The notes under the pieces are model-generated. The model had not been told where the DNA came from and made no database searches. It saw nothing but the letters and a program-made list of their open reading frames with translations. This document shows, piece after piece, positions 43,436 through 51,618 of a stretch of 64,000 bases of DNA. The translations under genes were made by a program, and so were the position numbers. Source of the DNA: Rhizobium sp. CFBP 8762 (lineage in GTDB: Bacteria > Pseudomonadota > Alphaproteobacteria > Rhizobiales > Rhizobiaceae); assembly GCF_014841565.1 (NCBI RefSeq), contig NZ_JACYUD010000002.1:600628-664627 (forward strand), given 5' to 3'. Every line of letters starts with the position of its first letter. The first letter of the stretch is position 1.

Positions 43436-43827
43436 TGTGAGGTGATCTCCGCTATCGGATCGCCGAAACCGACAATCGTTTCATGGTCCACAAGGTACCG
43501 GTGAACGCAGGCAGCCGTTTCGGTCTTGACCGGCAACAGCATCGGGCCGACCCGCAGAAATCCGAGGGTGTCGGCGGGACGTTTGCGTGTCTGGCAGCCC
43601 GGCACGGCGGGTAGATCGCACAGGAACTGCCCAGCCATGGGTGCTTTTACAATTTTAGCTTGAAACGTATCTGACACAGACACGGTGTGGGCAGGCGCAG
43701 TCCCACTTATGACGATCCGCAGGCTCTGGCCGGGTCGGGTGATCTCCAGACCATCGACACCAGCCGCTTCCAGTGCGGCGGTCAGTGTTTCTATCGTGGC
43801 CGGCGCGCTGAGATCCATCTTGCTCAT
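43432..43827 (-). CDS. Biotin-carrier-like protein lacking the biotinyl lysine
   Basis: A 131-residue protein with the fold pattern of a biotin carboxyl carrier. IVKAPMAGQFLCDLPAVPG (about 59-77) matches the conserved first half, and FGDPIAEI the last strand. The hairpin that should read EAMKV instead reads VKTETAA, with Thr104 at the lysine position, so it cannot be biotinylated there. The ATG at 43827 overlaps the accC stop as ATGA. A normal carrier (AccB) is encoded in the same operon, so this may be a structural or regulatory subunit, or a non-biotin barrel with another role. Confidence 0.75.
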   Translation of the reverse strand: MSKMDLSAPATIETLTAALEAAGVDGLEITRPGQSLRIVISGTAPAHTVSVSDTFQAKIVKAPMAGQFLCDLPAVPGCQTRKRPADTLGFLRVGPMLLPVKTETAACVHRYLVDHETIVGFGDPIAEITSQ

Positions 43828-45194
43828 GCCGCACTCCGGTTTTTCAGCCATGTTTCGAGGTAGTGAATATCGGTCTCGCCGTCTGCAAAGGCCTCGTCCT
43901 GGAACAGGTCACGCAGCAGCGGAATGGTGGTCGCCACCCCCTCAACCTCGAAACCTGCAAGCGCCCTGCGCATGCGGGCCATCGCCTCTCTTCGGTCCGG
44001 TCCGTGTACAATCAACTTGGCAATCAGAGAGTCGTAATAGGGCGATACCTTGTAGCCGACCTCAATATGCGTATCGACGCGCACCCCGGGGCCGCTGGGC
44101 AACTCCAGAGCCGTAATCACCCCGGCCGACGGCATGAAGGTCAAAGGATCTTCCGCGTTGATGCGGCATTCCATCGAATGGCCCTCGCAGACAATAGCGT
44201 CCTGCGCCATCGGTAAGACATCTCCCCGCGCAATACCAATTTGCTGGCACACGATATCGACACCACTGGTCATTTCCGTCACCGGATGCTCGACCTGCAG
44301 TCGCGTGTTCATCTCGATGAAATAAAAGGCACCGTCCTCAAACAGGAATTCGAACGTTCCGACACCCCGATAGCCGATCTGGCGGCAGGCCTGAACGCAG
44401 GCTGCGCCCACCGGCGCAATCAAGGAACTGGAGATGCCGGGCGCTGGCGCTTCCTCAACAACCTTCTGGTGGCGGCGCTGCATGGAGCAATCGCGATGCC
44501 CGAGCCACACGGCATTGCCATGAATATCACACAGAACCTGAATTTCGATGTGACGCGGATGCTGGAGAAATTTCTCCATATAAAGTGCAGGCGAACCAAA
44601 AGCTTTGCGCGCCTCCTCACGCGTCAGCGCGACTGCCTCTATAAGGCTCGCCTCATCGGGCACCACACGCATACCGCGGCCTCCACCGCCGCCTGCTGCC
44701 TTGATGATCACGGGATAACCGATTTTTGAGGCGATCTGCCGGATTTGATCAACCTCGCCCGGCAGTTCGCAGTCTGGCCCGGGCACGCAAGGAACGCCCG
44801 CGGCCACCATGGCGCTTTTGGCAGCGATTTTGTCCCCCATCGTGGCGATGGACGTGGCATCCGGCCCGATGAAAATGAGCCCCGCGTCTTCAGTGGCCGC
44901 TGAAAACCCGGCTCTCTCGGATAAAAAGCCATAGCCGGGATGGATGGCATCGGCTCCGGTCAGCCGTGCTGCCAGCAGGATCGCGTCCTGGTTCAGATAA
45001 CTTTTCGACGCAGCGGCCGGTCCAATACACACAGACTGGTCCGCACTTTTGACATAGGCGGCGTCCCGGTCTGCTTGCGAGCATACGACGACTGTTTTGA
45101 GGCCCATGTTCCGGCACGCTCGCATGATCCGAAGCGCAATTTCCCCGCGATTGGCAATAAGCACCGTTTGCAAATTTCGCGTCGTTTGCATCAT
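43824..45194 (-). CDS. accC: Biotin carboxylase subunit (AccC-like)
   Basis: A 456-residue biotin carboxylase. It shows VLIANRGEIALRIMRACR, HPGYGFLSERAGFS, the ATP-grasp glycine loop KAAGGGGGRGMR, and catalytic FIEMNTRLQVEHPVTEM. All typical residues for ATP-dependent carboxylation of biotin are there. The last third carries the usual C-terminal cap. It overlaps AccB upstream and the carrier-like gene downstream. Since it sits with pxpBC rather than accA/D, it probably serves a specialised carboxylase and not fatty acid synthesis. Confidence 0.9.
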   Translation of the reverse strand: MMQTTRNLQTVLIANRGEIALRIMRACRNMGLKTVVVCSQADRDAAYVKSADQSVCIGPAAASKSYLNQDAILLAARLTGADAIHPGYGFLSERAGFSAATEDAGLIFIGPDATSIATMGDKIAAKSAMVAAGVPCVPGPDCELPGEVDQIRQIASKIGYPVIIKAAGGGGGRGMRVVPDEASLIEAVALTREEARKAFGSPALYMEKFLQHPRHIEIQVLCDIHGNAVWLGHRDCSMQRRHQKVVEEAPAPGISSSLIAPVGAACVQACRQIGYRGVGTFEFLFEDGAFYFIEMNTRLQVEHPVTEMTSGVDIVCQQIGIARGDVLPMAQDAIVCEGHSMECRINAEDPLTFMPSAGVITALELPSGPGVRVDTHIEVGYKVSPYYDSLIAKLIVHGPDRREAMARMRRALAGFEVEGVATTIPLLRDLFQDEAFADGETDIHYLETWLKNRSAA

Positions 45195-45619
45195 TCAATC
45201 TCCGCCAGCATGTCCCCGGCAGCCACGTCCGAGCCGTTGACATCGGTCAGGCGAAGAATTCGCCCGGCGCATGGCGACGTGACCGTATTGAAGACTTTCA
45301 TGGCCTCGATGATAAACAGGGTCTGCCCCTCCACCACATGATCGCCTGCCGCAACGAAGGGCGGATCACCGGGGGCTGGAGAGGTATGAAGAATGCCGAA
45401 GACGGGCGCAGTTACAACAAGGCCCGCTTGCGGCTTCGCCGCTTCCGTTTGCCGAACCTCTGATAAGTTCTGGCCACCAACACCGATATCGGGGAAGGCA
45501 GCTCTGCCGGGTCTGTTTCGAAAGATACGAACGGTCGTTTCGTTCTCGGAAACCGCCAATTCGGTGACTTGCGATCTGCCGACGAAATCAATGAGTGTTT
45601 TTATTTTCGACAGATCCAT
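45191..45619 (-). CDS. accB: Biotin carboxyl carrier protein (AccB-like)
   Basis: A 142-residue carrier. The N-terminus MDLSKIKTLIDFVGRSQVTEL is AccB-like, the middle is a flexible linker, and the C-terminal biotinyl domain contains IIEAMKVFN with biotinyl Lys108. The ATG at 45619 is preferred; a GTG 12 bases upstream is possible. First gene of the accB-accC-carrier-pxpB-pxpC-pxpA run, 167 bp after a LacI-family gene on the same strand; that spacer should contain the operon promoter. Confidence 0.88.
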   Translation of the reverse strand: MDLSKIKTLIDFVGRSQVTELAVSENETTVRIFRNRPGRAAFPDIGVGGQNLSEVRQTEAAKPQAGLVVTAPVFGILHTSPAPGDPPFVAAGDHVVEGQTLFIIEAMKVFNTVTSPCAGRILRLTDVNGSDVAAGDMLAEIE

Positions 45620-45786
45620 TCCACGGTCCACACGGCTGTGTGAGCTGTATCTGACTGATCAATGGGCGACGCTCACAGGACCCCGTGCTACCATAGCAAA
45701 TGGGATAATGGGGTCAGACGAAGTTTTGATGGACTGGATGAAAGGCGCTCGTTACCGGCAGGTTTCTGATGCGTTCAGTAAGTCCA

Positions 45787-46857
45787 TTAAACGTTTCCTA
45801 ACAAAACATCGCGAAGCTTATCCAACGGTCCCTCAAGAGCGGTGCGCGGCAAAACCAGTCGGGACGGTAGCATGTGGATTTCAGGCTTACCCGCGGCATT
45901 ATCAATCAGTTCAAAGGCGGTACGTACAATTCCTTCCACATCCTGACGCATCATGAGCACCGGAAACGGTAGAAACGAGCCAAACGGATCATAATCATAA
46001 CAACCAACAACAATATCGGCGAAGACCTCATGGGGATAACCCGCCATAAAGCGCAAAAGGCCCTCGAAGTTGATTGAAGAATTGATGAACATTGCGCGTG
46101 GAAGGCGCCCCGTTTTGTTGAAAAAGCGCTCGTAGGCCAGTCGTGCAGTCTCTGGCGAATACCCGGTGGGTTGAACAGCGTCGTCCAGACTTCCGCCGAG
46201 CAATTCAAGTTTGATGTCCCTGAAACCTCGAATGCGCTCGCGGCTGGCGTGGTCGTTGCGGCCACCGAACAGGCACAGGTCGTCTGCTGACAGTGGATTA
46301 TCAGCTGGAAACTGCTCGATAATCGCTTTGGTCAATACACGGCTGCCCTCATAATTGTCACTAATGACAGAATGAGCCTTCGTGCCCGGAAGATCGATAT
46401 TGATGTGTCGCAGACCAGCAGCCTTGCACACGTCATGAACCCCATCCGGATCAGTGGCCCCGCAGATGAACAACTGATCTATAGAGTAGGAGATGAGCGT
46501 TTCTGCGGTGCGCCGCTCTTCATCTGGATCGCGGGTGGTACTCACCACAATAGGGCACTGGCCGCGCTCGCGCACATACGCTTCAAATGTTTGCGCCATC
46601 GATGAGAAATAACGGTTGTCGTAGACAGGCAACATCAGGCCCACAAGACCCGAGCGGGAACTGCGAAGTCCCTGCGCCTGCCGGTTGGCGGTATAGTTGT
46701 GTTCCTCCGCCAATGCACGGATGAGGCTGGCCGTGCTTTCCTTGATCCGTCGCTTTCGCCATGTGCCGTTCAAAACCGCGCTGACGGTCGAGGCTGAAAT
46801 GCCTGAGAGAACGGATAGATCGTAAATTGTTGCTTTTTTCTTGCTGTCATTTGCCAT
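45787..46857 (-). CDS. LacI-family transcriptional regulator of the sugar ABC operon
   Basis: A 356-residue LacI-family regulator. The helix-turn-helix is at about 10-32 (TIYDLSVLSGISASTVSAVLNG), followed by a longer basic stretch (TWRKRRIKESTAS) than usual before the hinge, then a sugar-binding domain (GLVGLMLPVYDNRYFSSMAQTF; DDLCLFGGRNDHASRERIRGF). The ATG at 46857 has GGAG six bases upstream; the longer frame includes the promoter and is rejected. It is divergent from the ABC sugar operon and the operators below overlap the operon's start point. Confidence 0.87.
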   Translation of the reverse strand: MANDSKKKATIYDLSVLSGISASTVSAVLNGTWRKRRIKESTASLIRALAEEHNYTANRQAQGLRSSRSGLVGLMLPVYDNRYFSSMAQTFEAYVRERGQCPIVVSTTRDPDEERRTAETLISYSIDQLFICGATDPDGVHDVCKAAGLRHINIDLPGTKAHSVISDNYEGSRVLTKAIIEQFPADNPLSADDLCLFGGRNDHASRERIRGFRDIKLELLGGSLDDAVQPTGYSPETARLAYERFFNKTGRLPRAMFINSSINFEGLLRFMAGYPHEVFADIVVGCYDYDPFGSFLPFPVLMMRQDVEGIVRTAFELIDNAAGKPEIHMLPSRLVLPRTALEGPLDKLRDVLLGNV

Positions 46858-46894
46858 TGTCATCTCCGTCGCTTCCCATATCGAAAAATTAGGC

Positions 46895-46922
46895 TTGACG
46901 ATAGAATAGAACTCGGTAATAT
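46895..46922 (+). promoter_or_regulatory. Sigma-70-type promoter of the sugar ABC operon
   Basis: TTGACG (46895-46900), a 16-bp spacer and TAATAT (46917-46922). Predicted start near 46929, inside the first operator, giving a leader of about 120 nt before the binding-protein gene. Confidence 0.65.
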
Positions 46923-46926
46923 TCAT

Positions 46927-46966
46927 TGCACCATCGATTGTGCAGTCTTGAAATATCGATTGTGCA
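46927..46966. promoter_or_regulatory. Two LacI-type operators in tandem
   Basis: TGCACCATCGATTGTGCA (46927-46944) is a palindrome with one mismatch per arm. The block ATCGATTGTGCAG recurs 22 bp on (46955-46967) with a weaker left half (46949-46957). The 22-bp spacing, about two helical turns, would place two dimers on one face. The first overlaps the expected start site. Confidence 0.65.
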
Positions 46967-47050
46967 GCTGGGTTCCTGTTCCGGGGATGGAGACAGGAGG
47001 GAGTTGGATACCTGCGGGGCTAGATTGCCCGCGGGCATGGGAGGAGAATC

Positions 47051-48040
47051 ATGAAAAAGTTTCTAGTGGCTGCACTTGCAGCATCGCTGTCGCTGGCGAC
47101 GGCAACTGTGCTTTATGCGCAGGAGAAGGGCAAGGTTGGCGTTGTGGTCAAGATTGGCGGCATTCCATGGTTCAACGCCATGGAGGCTGGCATTCTCGAA
47201 CAGGGCAAAAAGCTTGGAGTCGATGCTACGATGATTGGCCCGACAAGTGCCGACCCCGCGCTCCAAGTGCGTGCCATCGAGGATTTAATCGCGCAGGGCG
47301 TAAAGGTTATCGGTGTCGTTCCCAACGATTCCAAAGTGCTTGAGCCAGTACTCACCAAGGCTCGCGACAACGGCATCATCGTGATCACCCATGAGTCACC
47401 CAATCAGAAAGGTGCAGATTGGGATTTCGAACTGGCGTCCGCAACCGGATTTGGCGAGGCCCACGGGAAACTGCTGGCTGAAAAGATGGGCGGCAAGGGG
47501 GAATATGCAGTCTTTGTTGGCTCACTCACTGTCCCCCTTCATAATGCGTGGGCCGACGCAGCAATTGCCTACATTCAGAAAAACCACCCCGACATGAAGC
47601 TTGTGGGCGACCGATACGGCGTTGCGGAGGATGTTGACAAAAGCCGCTCAACCGCACTGGATCTGATCTCAGCCAATCCAGGCCTGAAAGGATTTCTTGC
47701 TTTCGGCAGTCAGGGACCGATTGGCGCAGGCCGCGCAGTGCAGGAACGCCGCAAGGTCGGTGAGATTTTCGTACTCGGACCATTTTCGCCCGGGCAGGGC
47801 CAGAAGCTGGTGAAAGCGGATGCTATTTCCGGCGGTTTCATGTGGAATCCAAAACAGGCTGGAGAGGTGTTCGTCACATTGGCGGACAAGCTGATGAAGG
47901 GCGAACAACCGAAGGATGGCGAGGAGGTCGAAGGCTTGGGCGTCATCCGCCCGGACTTTGAAAACCGCAACATTATCGTTGATCAGCTGGTATCCATCAA
48001 CAAAGACACCGTCGCGGACCTCGCCGCGCTTGGGCTGTAA
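47051..48040 (+). CDS. Periplasmic sugar-binding protein (family 4 / RbsB-like)
   Basis: A 329-residue solute-binding protein. The signal peptide is MKKFLVAALAASLSLATA with cleavage after LYAQ near residue 24. The mature part has KIGGIPWFNAMEAGILEQG, AIEDLIAQGVKVIGVVPND, and FGSQGPIGAGRAVQERRKVG, matching the rhamnose/autoinducer-2-type binding proteins. Strong ribosome site GGGAGGAG precedes the ATG. First gene of the operon, followed by a stem-loop before the ATPase gene. Confidence 0.87.
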   Translation: MKKFLVAALAASLSLATATVLYAQEKGKVGVVVKIGGIPWFNAMEAGILEQGKKLGVDATMIGPTSADPALQVRAIEDLIAQGVKVIGVVPNDSKVLEPVLTKARDNGIIVITHESPNQKGADWDFELASATGFGEAHGKLLAEKMGGKGEYAVFVGSLTVPLHNAWADAAIAYIQKNHPDMKLVGDRYGVAEDVDKSRSTALDLISANPGLKGFLAFGSQGPIGAGRAVQERRKVGEIFVLGPFSPGQGQKLVKADAISGGFMWNPKQAGEVFVTLADKLMKGEQPKDGEEVEGLGVIRPDFENRNIIVDQLVSINKDTVADLAALGL

Positions 48041-48058
48041 GCCTTACTGTCTTCTCGC

Positions 48059-48094
48059 GGTAGATCGGTGTCCGTGACTTAGGCCCGATCTACC
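48059..48094 (+). other. Intercistronic stem-loop after the binding-protein gene
   Basis: GGTAGATCGG (48059-48068) and CCGATCTACC (48085-48094), a perfect 10-bp stem with a 16-nt loop, in the 82-bp gap before the ATPase gene. Such hairpins often stabilise the upstream mRNA and keep binding protein in excess over membrane subunits. Confidence 0.6.
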
Positions 48095-48122
48095 TCCTCT
48101 TCCACAGACTGGCGGGATATCC

Positions 48123-49637
48123 ATGGCCCTGACCGACCACACGCTGGACAGCGTGCGACCCTTGCTGTCGCTACAAAATATCAACATCAGTTTTGGTGGT
48201 GTGCAGGCACTGAAGAATGTTTCGTTCGACGTGCTGCCGGGCGAGGTCCATTGCCTTGCCGGTGAAAACGGCTCCGGCAAAAGCACGCTGATCAAGATCA
48301 TTACTGGGGTCTATCAGCCCGCCGGAGGTGCCAGCATCAGTTTCGACGGACAGAGTTACGACCATATGTCGCCGGTTGTGGCGCAGTCCAAGGGCATTCA
48401 GGTCATCTGGCAGGATCTCGCGTTGTTCCCGGAAATGACAGTTGCTGAGAATATCGCGTTCCAAACGGTTCTGGGGCGCTGGCCCCGCCTGGTCAACTAT
48501 CGCCATATGCGTGAACTGGCAATACAGGCGCTGGATCGTCTGGGTGTGCTGCTGGATGTGGACGCACCCTTGAAATCATTCCCGATTGCCCAACGGCAGA
48601 TCGTAGCCATCGCACGGGCGCTGGTCGGCGAAGCAAAAGTTGTTTTCATGGATGAGCCGACGGCGTCGCTCACGCAGTCGGAAACCGACCACTTGCTGAA
48701 CATCGTCCGAACCCTATCCGGCAGAGGTGTGGCCGTTGTCTTCGTCAGCCACCGGCTCGCCGAAGTGTTGGATATATCCAGTCGCCTGACTGTTCTGCGC
48801 GATGGTGGACTGGTGGGCGTATACCCCACCGCCGGAATGACGCAATCTCGCATCACGGAACTGATGACCGGAAAGACCTTTGACAATCATGTGCGCGCTG
48901 CTGATCGCACCACCGGTTCAAAGGTGCTCAAAGTGGACGGGCTGACCCGCCGGGGCGAATTTGATAGCGTATCGTTTACGGTGCGCGAAGGCGAGACGCT
49001 TGGTATTATCGGACTGCTAGGGGCAGGCCGTACCGAACTGGCCTTGACGCTTTTTGGCATGTCGAAGCCTGATTCAGGTGCGATAACGCTGAATGGTCAC
49101 AGCGTTCAATTTCAGTCCAACCGCGCCGCCATCGATGCCGGAATAGCGTATCTGTCCGAGGATCGATTGTCGCTCGGGCTGATCCAGCCGCAGTCTATTG
49201 CCGATAATCTGGTGATTTCATCCCTGCACAAAATCCAGAAGAATGGCGTTTTGTCCGATAGTAGAAAACAGCAACTGGTGGCAGGCTGGATCGCCGAACT
49301 GGGTGTGAAGATCGGCCAACAAGGTGACGCGATTTCAACGCTATCGGGTGGGAACCAGCAACGTGTTGCCATCGCAAAATGGCTGGCAACGGACCCAAAA
49401 CTGCTCATTCTCGACGCGCCGACGGTTGGCGTCGATGTTGGCGCGCGGGCGGGTATTTTCGACATTGTCGCAAAACTGGCGGACGCCGGTCTCGCAATCA
49501 TCCTCATCTCGGACGAGGTGCCGGAAGTCTATTTCAACGCTGACCGGGTCTTGCATATGGCTCAAGGCCAAATCGTCGGCACATTCGATCCGCGCTCATG
49601 TACACTTCAGGATATAGAGGCTGCCGTCTATGCGTAG
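48123..49637 (+). CDS. Sugar ABC transporter ATPase, two fused nucleotide-binding domains
   Basis: A 504-residue double ATPase of the ribose/xylose importer class. Domain 1 has Walker A GENGSGKST (47-55), the signature-like PIAQRQIVAIARAL, and Walker B VVFMDEPTASL. Domain 2 has the normally degenerate Walker A GLLGAGRTE, a full signature LSGGNQQRVAIAKWL, and Walker B LLILDAPTVGVDVGA, where Ala replaces the catalytic Glu. One hydrolysing and one weaker site are common in this class. It overlaps the following permease gene by 8 bp. Confidence 0.9.
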   Translation: MALTDHTLDSVRPLLSLQNINISFGGVQALKNVSFDVLPGEVHCLAGENGSGKSTLIKIITGVYQPAGGASISFDGQSYDHMSPVVAQSKGIQVIWQDLALFPEMTVAENIAFQTVLGRWPRLVNYRHMRELAIQALDRLGVLLDVDAPLKSFPIAQRQIVAIARALVGEAKVVFMDEPTASLTQSETDHLLNIVRTLSGRGVAVVFVSHRLAEVLDISSRLTVLRDGGLVGVYPTAGMTQSRITELMTGKTFDNHVRAADRTTGSKVLKVDGLTRRGEFDSVSFTVREGETLGIIGLLGAGRTELALTLFGMSKPDSGAITLNGHSVQFQSNRAAIDAGIAYLSEDRLSLGLIQPQSIADNLVISSLHKIQKNGVLSDSRKQQLVAGWIAELGVKIGQQGDAISTLSGGNQQRVAIAKWLATDPKLLILDAPTVGVDVGARAGIFDIVAKLADAGLAIILISDEVPEVYFNADRVLHMAQGQIVGTFDPRSCTLQDIEAAVYA

Positions 49638-50622
49638 GTTCATTCGTACCCATGGAACAGAAAGCGCGCTTTTCGGCGTGATCCTGATCATTTCGATCTT
49701 TCTATCTTTCTCCACGGACAACTTCTTTTCATTTGGCAACGGTTTCGACCTACTCAACATCAGCTCGGTCAATATTATTTTTGCCGTAGGGCTGCTGGTC
49801 GTCCTGATTGCGGGTGGGATTGATATCTCCTTTGCCGTCGGTGCTTCCGTTGTTCAATATGTGAGTGTTCTGGCACTCGGTACCCTTGGCGGGGGCGGCT
49901 GGGTTTCCGGCTTGATGATCGCCGGCGCGCTGGGCATTGCGCTGGGGATGTTGAACGCGTTTCTCATCGAGCGCTTTCGCATCATTTCGATCGTGGTCAC
50001 GATCGCTACCTTCAATATCTATTTCGGTCTGTTGATGTTCTTTACGAAGGGCGTATCGATCTACGATTTGCCGGAGTGGCTCACGACCCGCGTGGTGCTG
50101 TTTGAACATCAGTTAACCGACGGAAGCTGGATTGAGATCACGCTGCCTGTTCTGGTGATGCTGGTGTGCGTCGTGGCAACATGGGCATTCATCACGCACA
50201 CCACGGTGGGACGCCAGCTTTATGCGTTCGGGGATAATCCCGAAGGGGCAAGGCGGTTTGGTATCAATGTCCACGCCATGCAGTTTATTGCCTTCGGATG
50301 GCTTGGCCTGATGTCCGGGATCGGTGGATTGATGCAAGCGCATTACGCGCAGGAAGTGGTGCCGAACGCGCTCTACGGGCGCGAGTTGGATGTGCTGGCG
50401 GCGGTTGTTTTGGGCGGTGCACGCCTTGGCGGGGGCAAAGGCTCGGTGCTTGGCTGCGTTCTGGGCGTTTTGCTGATTTCCATCACGCAAAATGGTCTCA
50501 ACCTGATGGGTGTTTCACCGTTCGCTTTCAAGATGATTATCGGCGCCATTATTCTGATTGCAATCACACTATCCAACGCACCGCTGGAGCGGATGATGCG
50601 CAGGGAGGGGCGTGGCAAATGA
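49630..50622 (+). CDS. Sugar ABC transporter permease
   Basis: A 330-residue RbsC-type permease with about nine hydrophobic segments. It has LLVVLIAGGIDISFAVGA near the N-terminus and the conserved ELDVLAAVVLGGARLGGGKGSVLGCVLGVLL near the C-terminus, including the EAA-like cytoplasmic loop. Overlaps both neighbours (8 bp and 4 bp), so strictly cotranscribed. Paralogous to the next permease, together forming the membrane channel. Confidence 0.9.
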   Translation: MRRFIRTHGTESALFGVILIISIFLSFSTDNFFSFGNGFDLLNISSVNIIFAVGLLVVLIAGGIDISFAVGASVVQYVSVLALGTLGGGGWVSGLMIAGALGIALGMLNAFLIERFRIISIVVTIATFNIYFGLLMFFTKGVSIYDLPEWLTTRVVLFEHQLTDGSWIEITLPVLVMLVCVVATWAFITHTTVGRQLYAFGDNPEGARRFGINVHAMQFIAFGWLGLMSGIGGLMQAHYAQEVVPNALYGRELDVLAAVVLGGARLGGGKGSVLGCVLGVLLISITQNGLNLMGVSPFAFKMIIGAIILIAITLSNAPLERMMRREGRGK

Positions 50623-51614
50623 CCAGATTTGTTGAACTGTTTCAAAACCGTTTGGGTCGGGAACTGGCGGGGCCCCTGCTTGCGCTTCTGGCCGTGCTTG
50701 TGATTTTTGGTCTCTCATCACCGCAGTTTTTCAGCCAGGCGACGTTCGGTTCCGTTGCTTTTCAGCTTCCGGAGCTTGGATTGCTGACCCTCGCCATGCT
50801 TTTCCCGCTACTGACAGGGGGACTCAATCTGGCGATTACTTTCACCGCCAATTTTGCCGGGCTGACACTGGCATGGGCCCTGAAATCTCAAGGCGGTCTG
50901 GACGCAGGCCCGGCAGCCATGGTTCTGGGATGCATACTTGCCATCGGCGCGGGCGCAGCGACAGGCTTGGTCATGGGTCTTGTTCTGGCCTACACGCGGG
51001 CACATCCTATTTTAGTCTCGCTGTCGATGATGATTTTCATCCGTGGCCTCGGTGAATTTCTGACACGGGGTGGGGATATCTCCGGTTTCCCCGATTTTAT
51101 TCGTCCGCTGGGGCATGGTTCACTTCTTGGAATTCCTGTTCCACTGATCCTGTTGATCGCGTGCGTTGCGCTCTGGCATTTTCTGCTGATGCGCACCAAG
51201 CTGGGCTTCAACACCTATATGGTTGGCTCCAATATCGAGGCGGTACGCTACTCGGGCATCAATACCCGAAAGGTTATCATCCTCGTTTACACCCTGTCGG
51301 GCGCCATGAGCGCGGTCGCAGGTATCATCATGCTCGCGCGTTTCAATTCCGTGCGGGTTGGGCATGGCGAGTCTTATCTGCTTATTACCGTTCTGGCCTG
51401 CTTCTTGGGCGGCATCAATCCATTTGGCGGGTTTGGGCGGGTCCTGCCGGTCTTCGTGGCCCTAGTGGTCCTTCAGCTTCTGTCATCAGGGCTGAACCTT
51501 TTGGGCGCGAACCAGCATCTGGCCACCGCCGTCTGGGGTCTGCTGCTGGTCGGCATCATGATCCTGCGTTGGGTCGCCTCTCAATACAAATCTATCAACA
51601 CATCAAAAGGATAA
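50619..51614 (+). CDS. Sugar ABC transporter permease
   Basis: A 331-residue second RbsC-type permease, less conserved. It carries LAMLFPLLTGGLNLAITFTANFAG, SMMIFIRGLGEFLTRG and LLITVLACFLGGINPFGGFGRVLPVFVALVVLQLL. The ATG at 50619 overlaps the upstream stop as ATGA; longer readings of the frame lie inside the first permease gene and are artefacts. Four bases separate it from the epimerase gene. Confidence 0.9.
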   Translation: MTRFVELFQNRLGRELAGPLLALLAVLVIFGLSSPQFFSQATFGSVAFQLPELGLLTLAMLFPLLTGGLNLAITFTANFAGLTLAWALKSQGGLDAGPAAMVLGCILAIGAGAATGLVMGLVLAYTRAHPILVSLSMMIFIRGLGEFLTRGGDISGFPDFIRPLGHGSLLGIPVPLILLIACVALWHFLLMRTKLGFNTYMVGSNIEAVRYSGINTRKVIILVYTLSGAMSAVAGIIMLARFNSVRVGHGESYLLITVLACFLGGINPFGGFGRVLPVFVALVVLQLLSSGLNLLGANQHLATAVWGLLLVGIMILRWVASQYKSINTSKG

Positions 51615-51618
51615 GACA

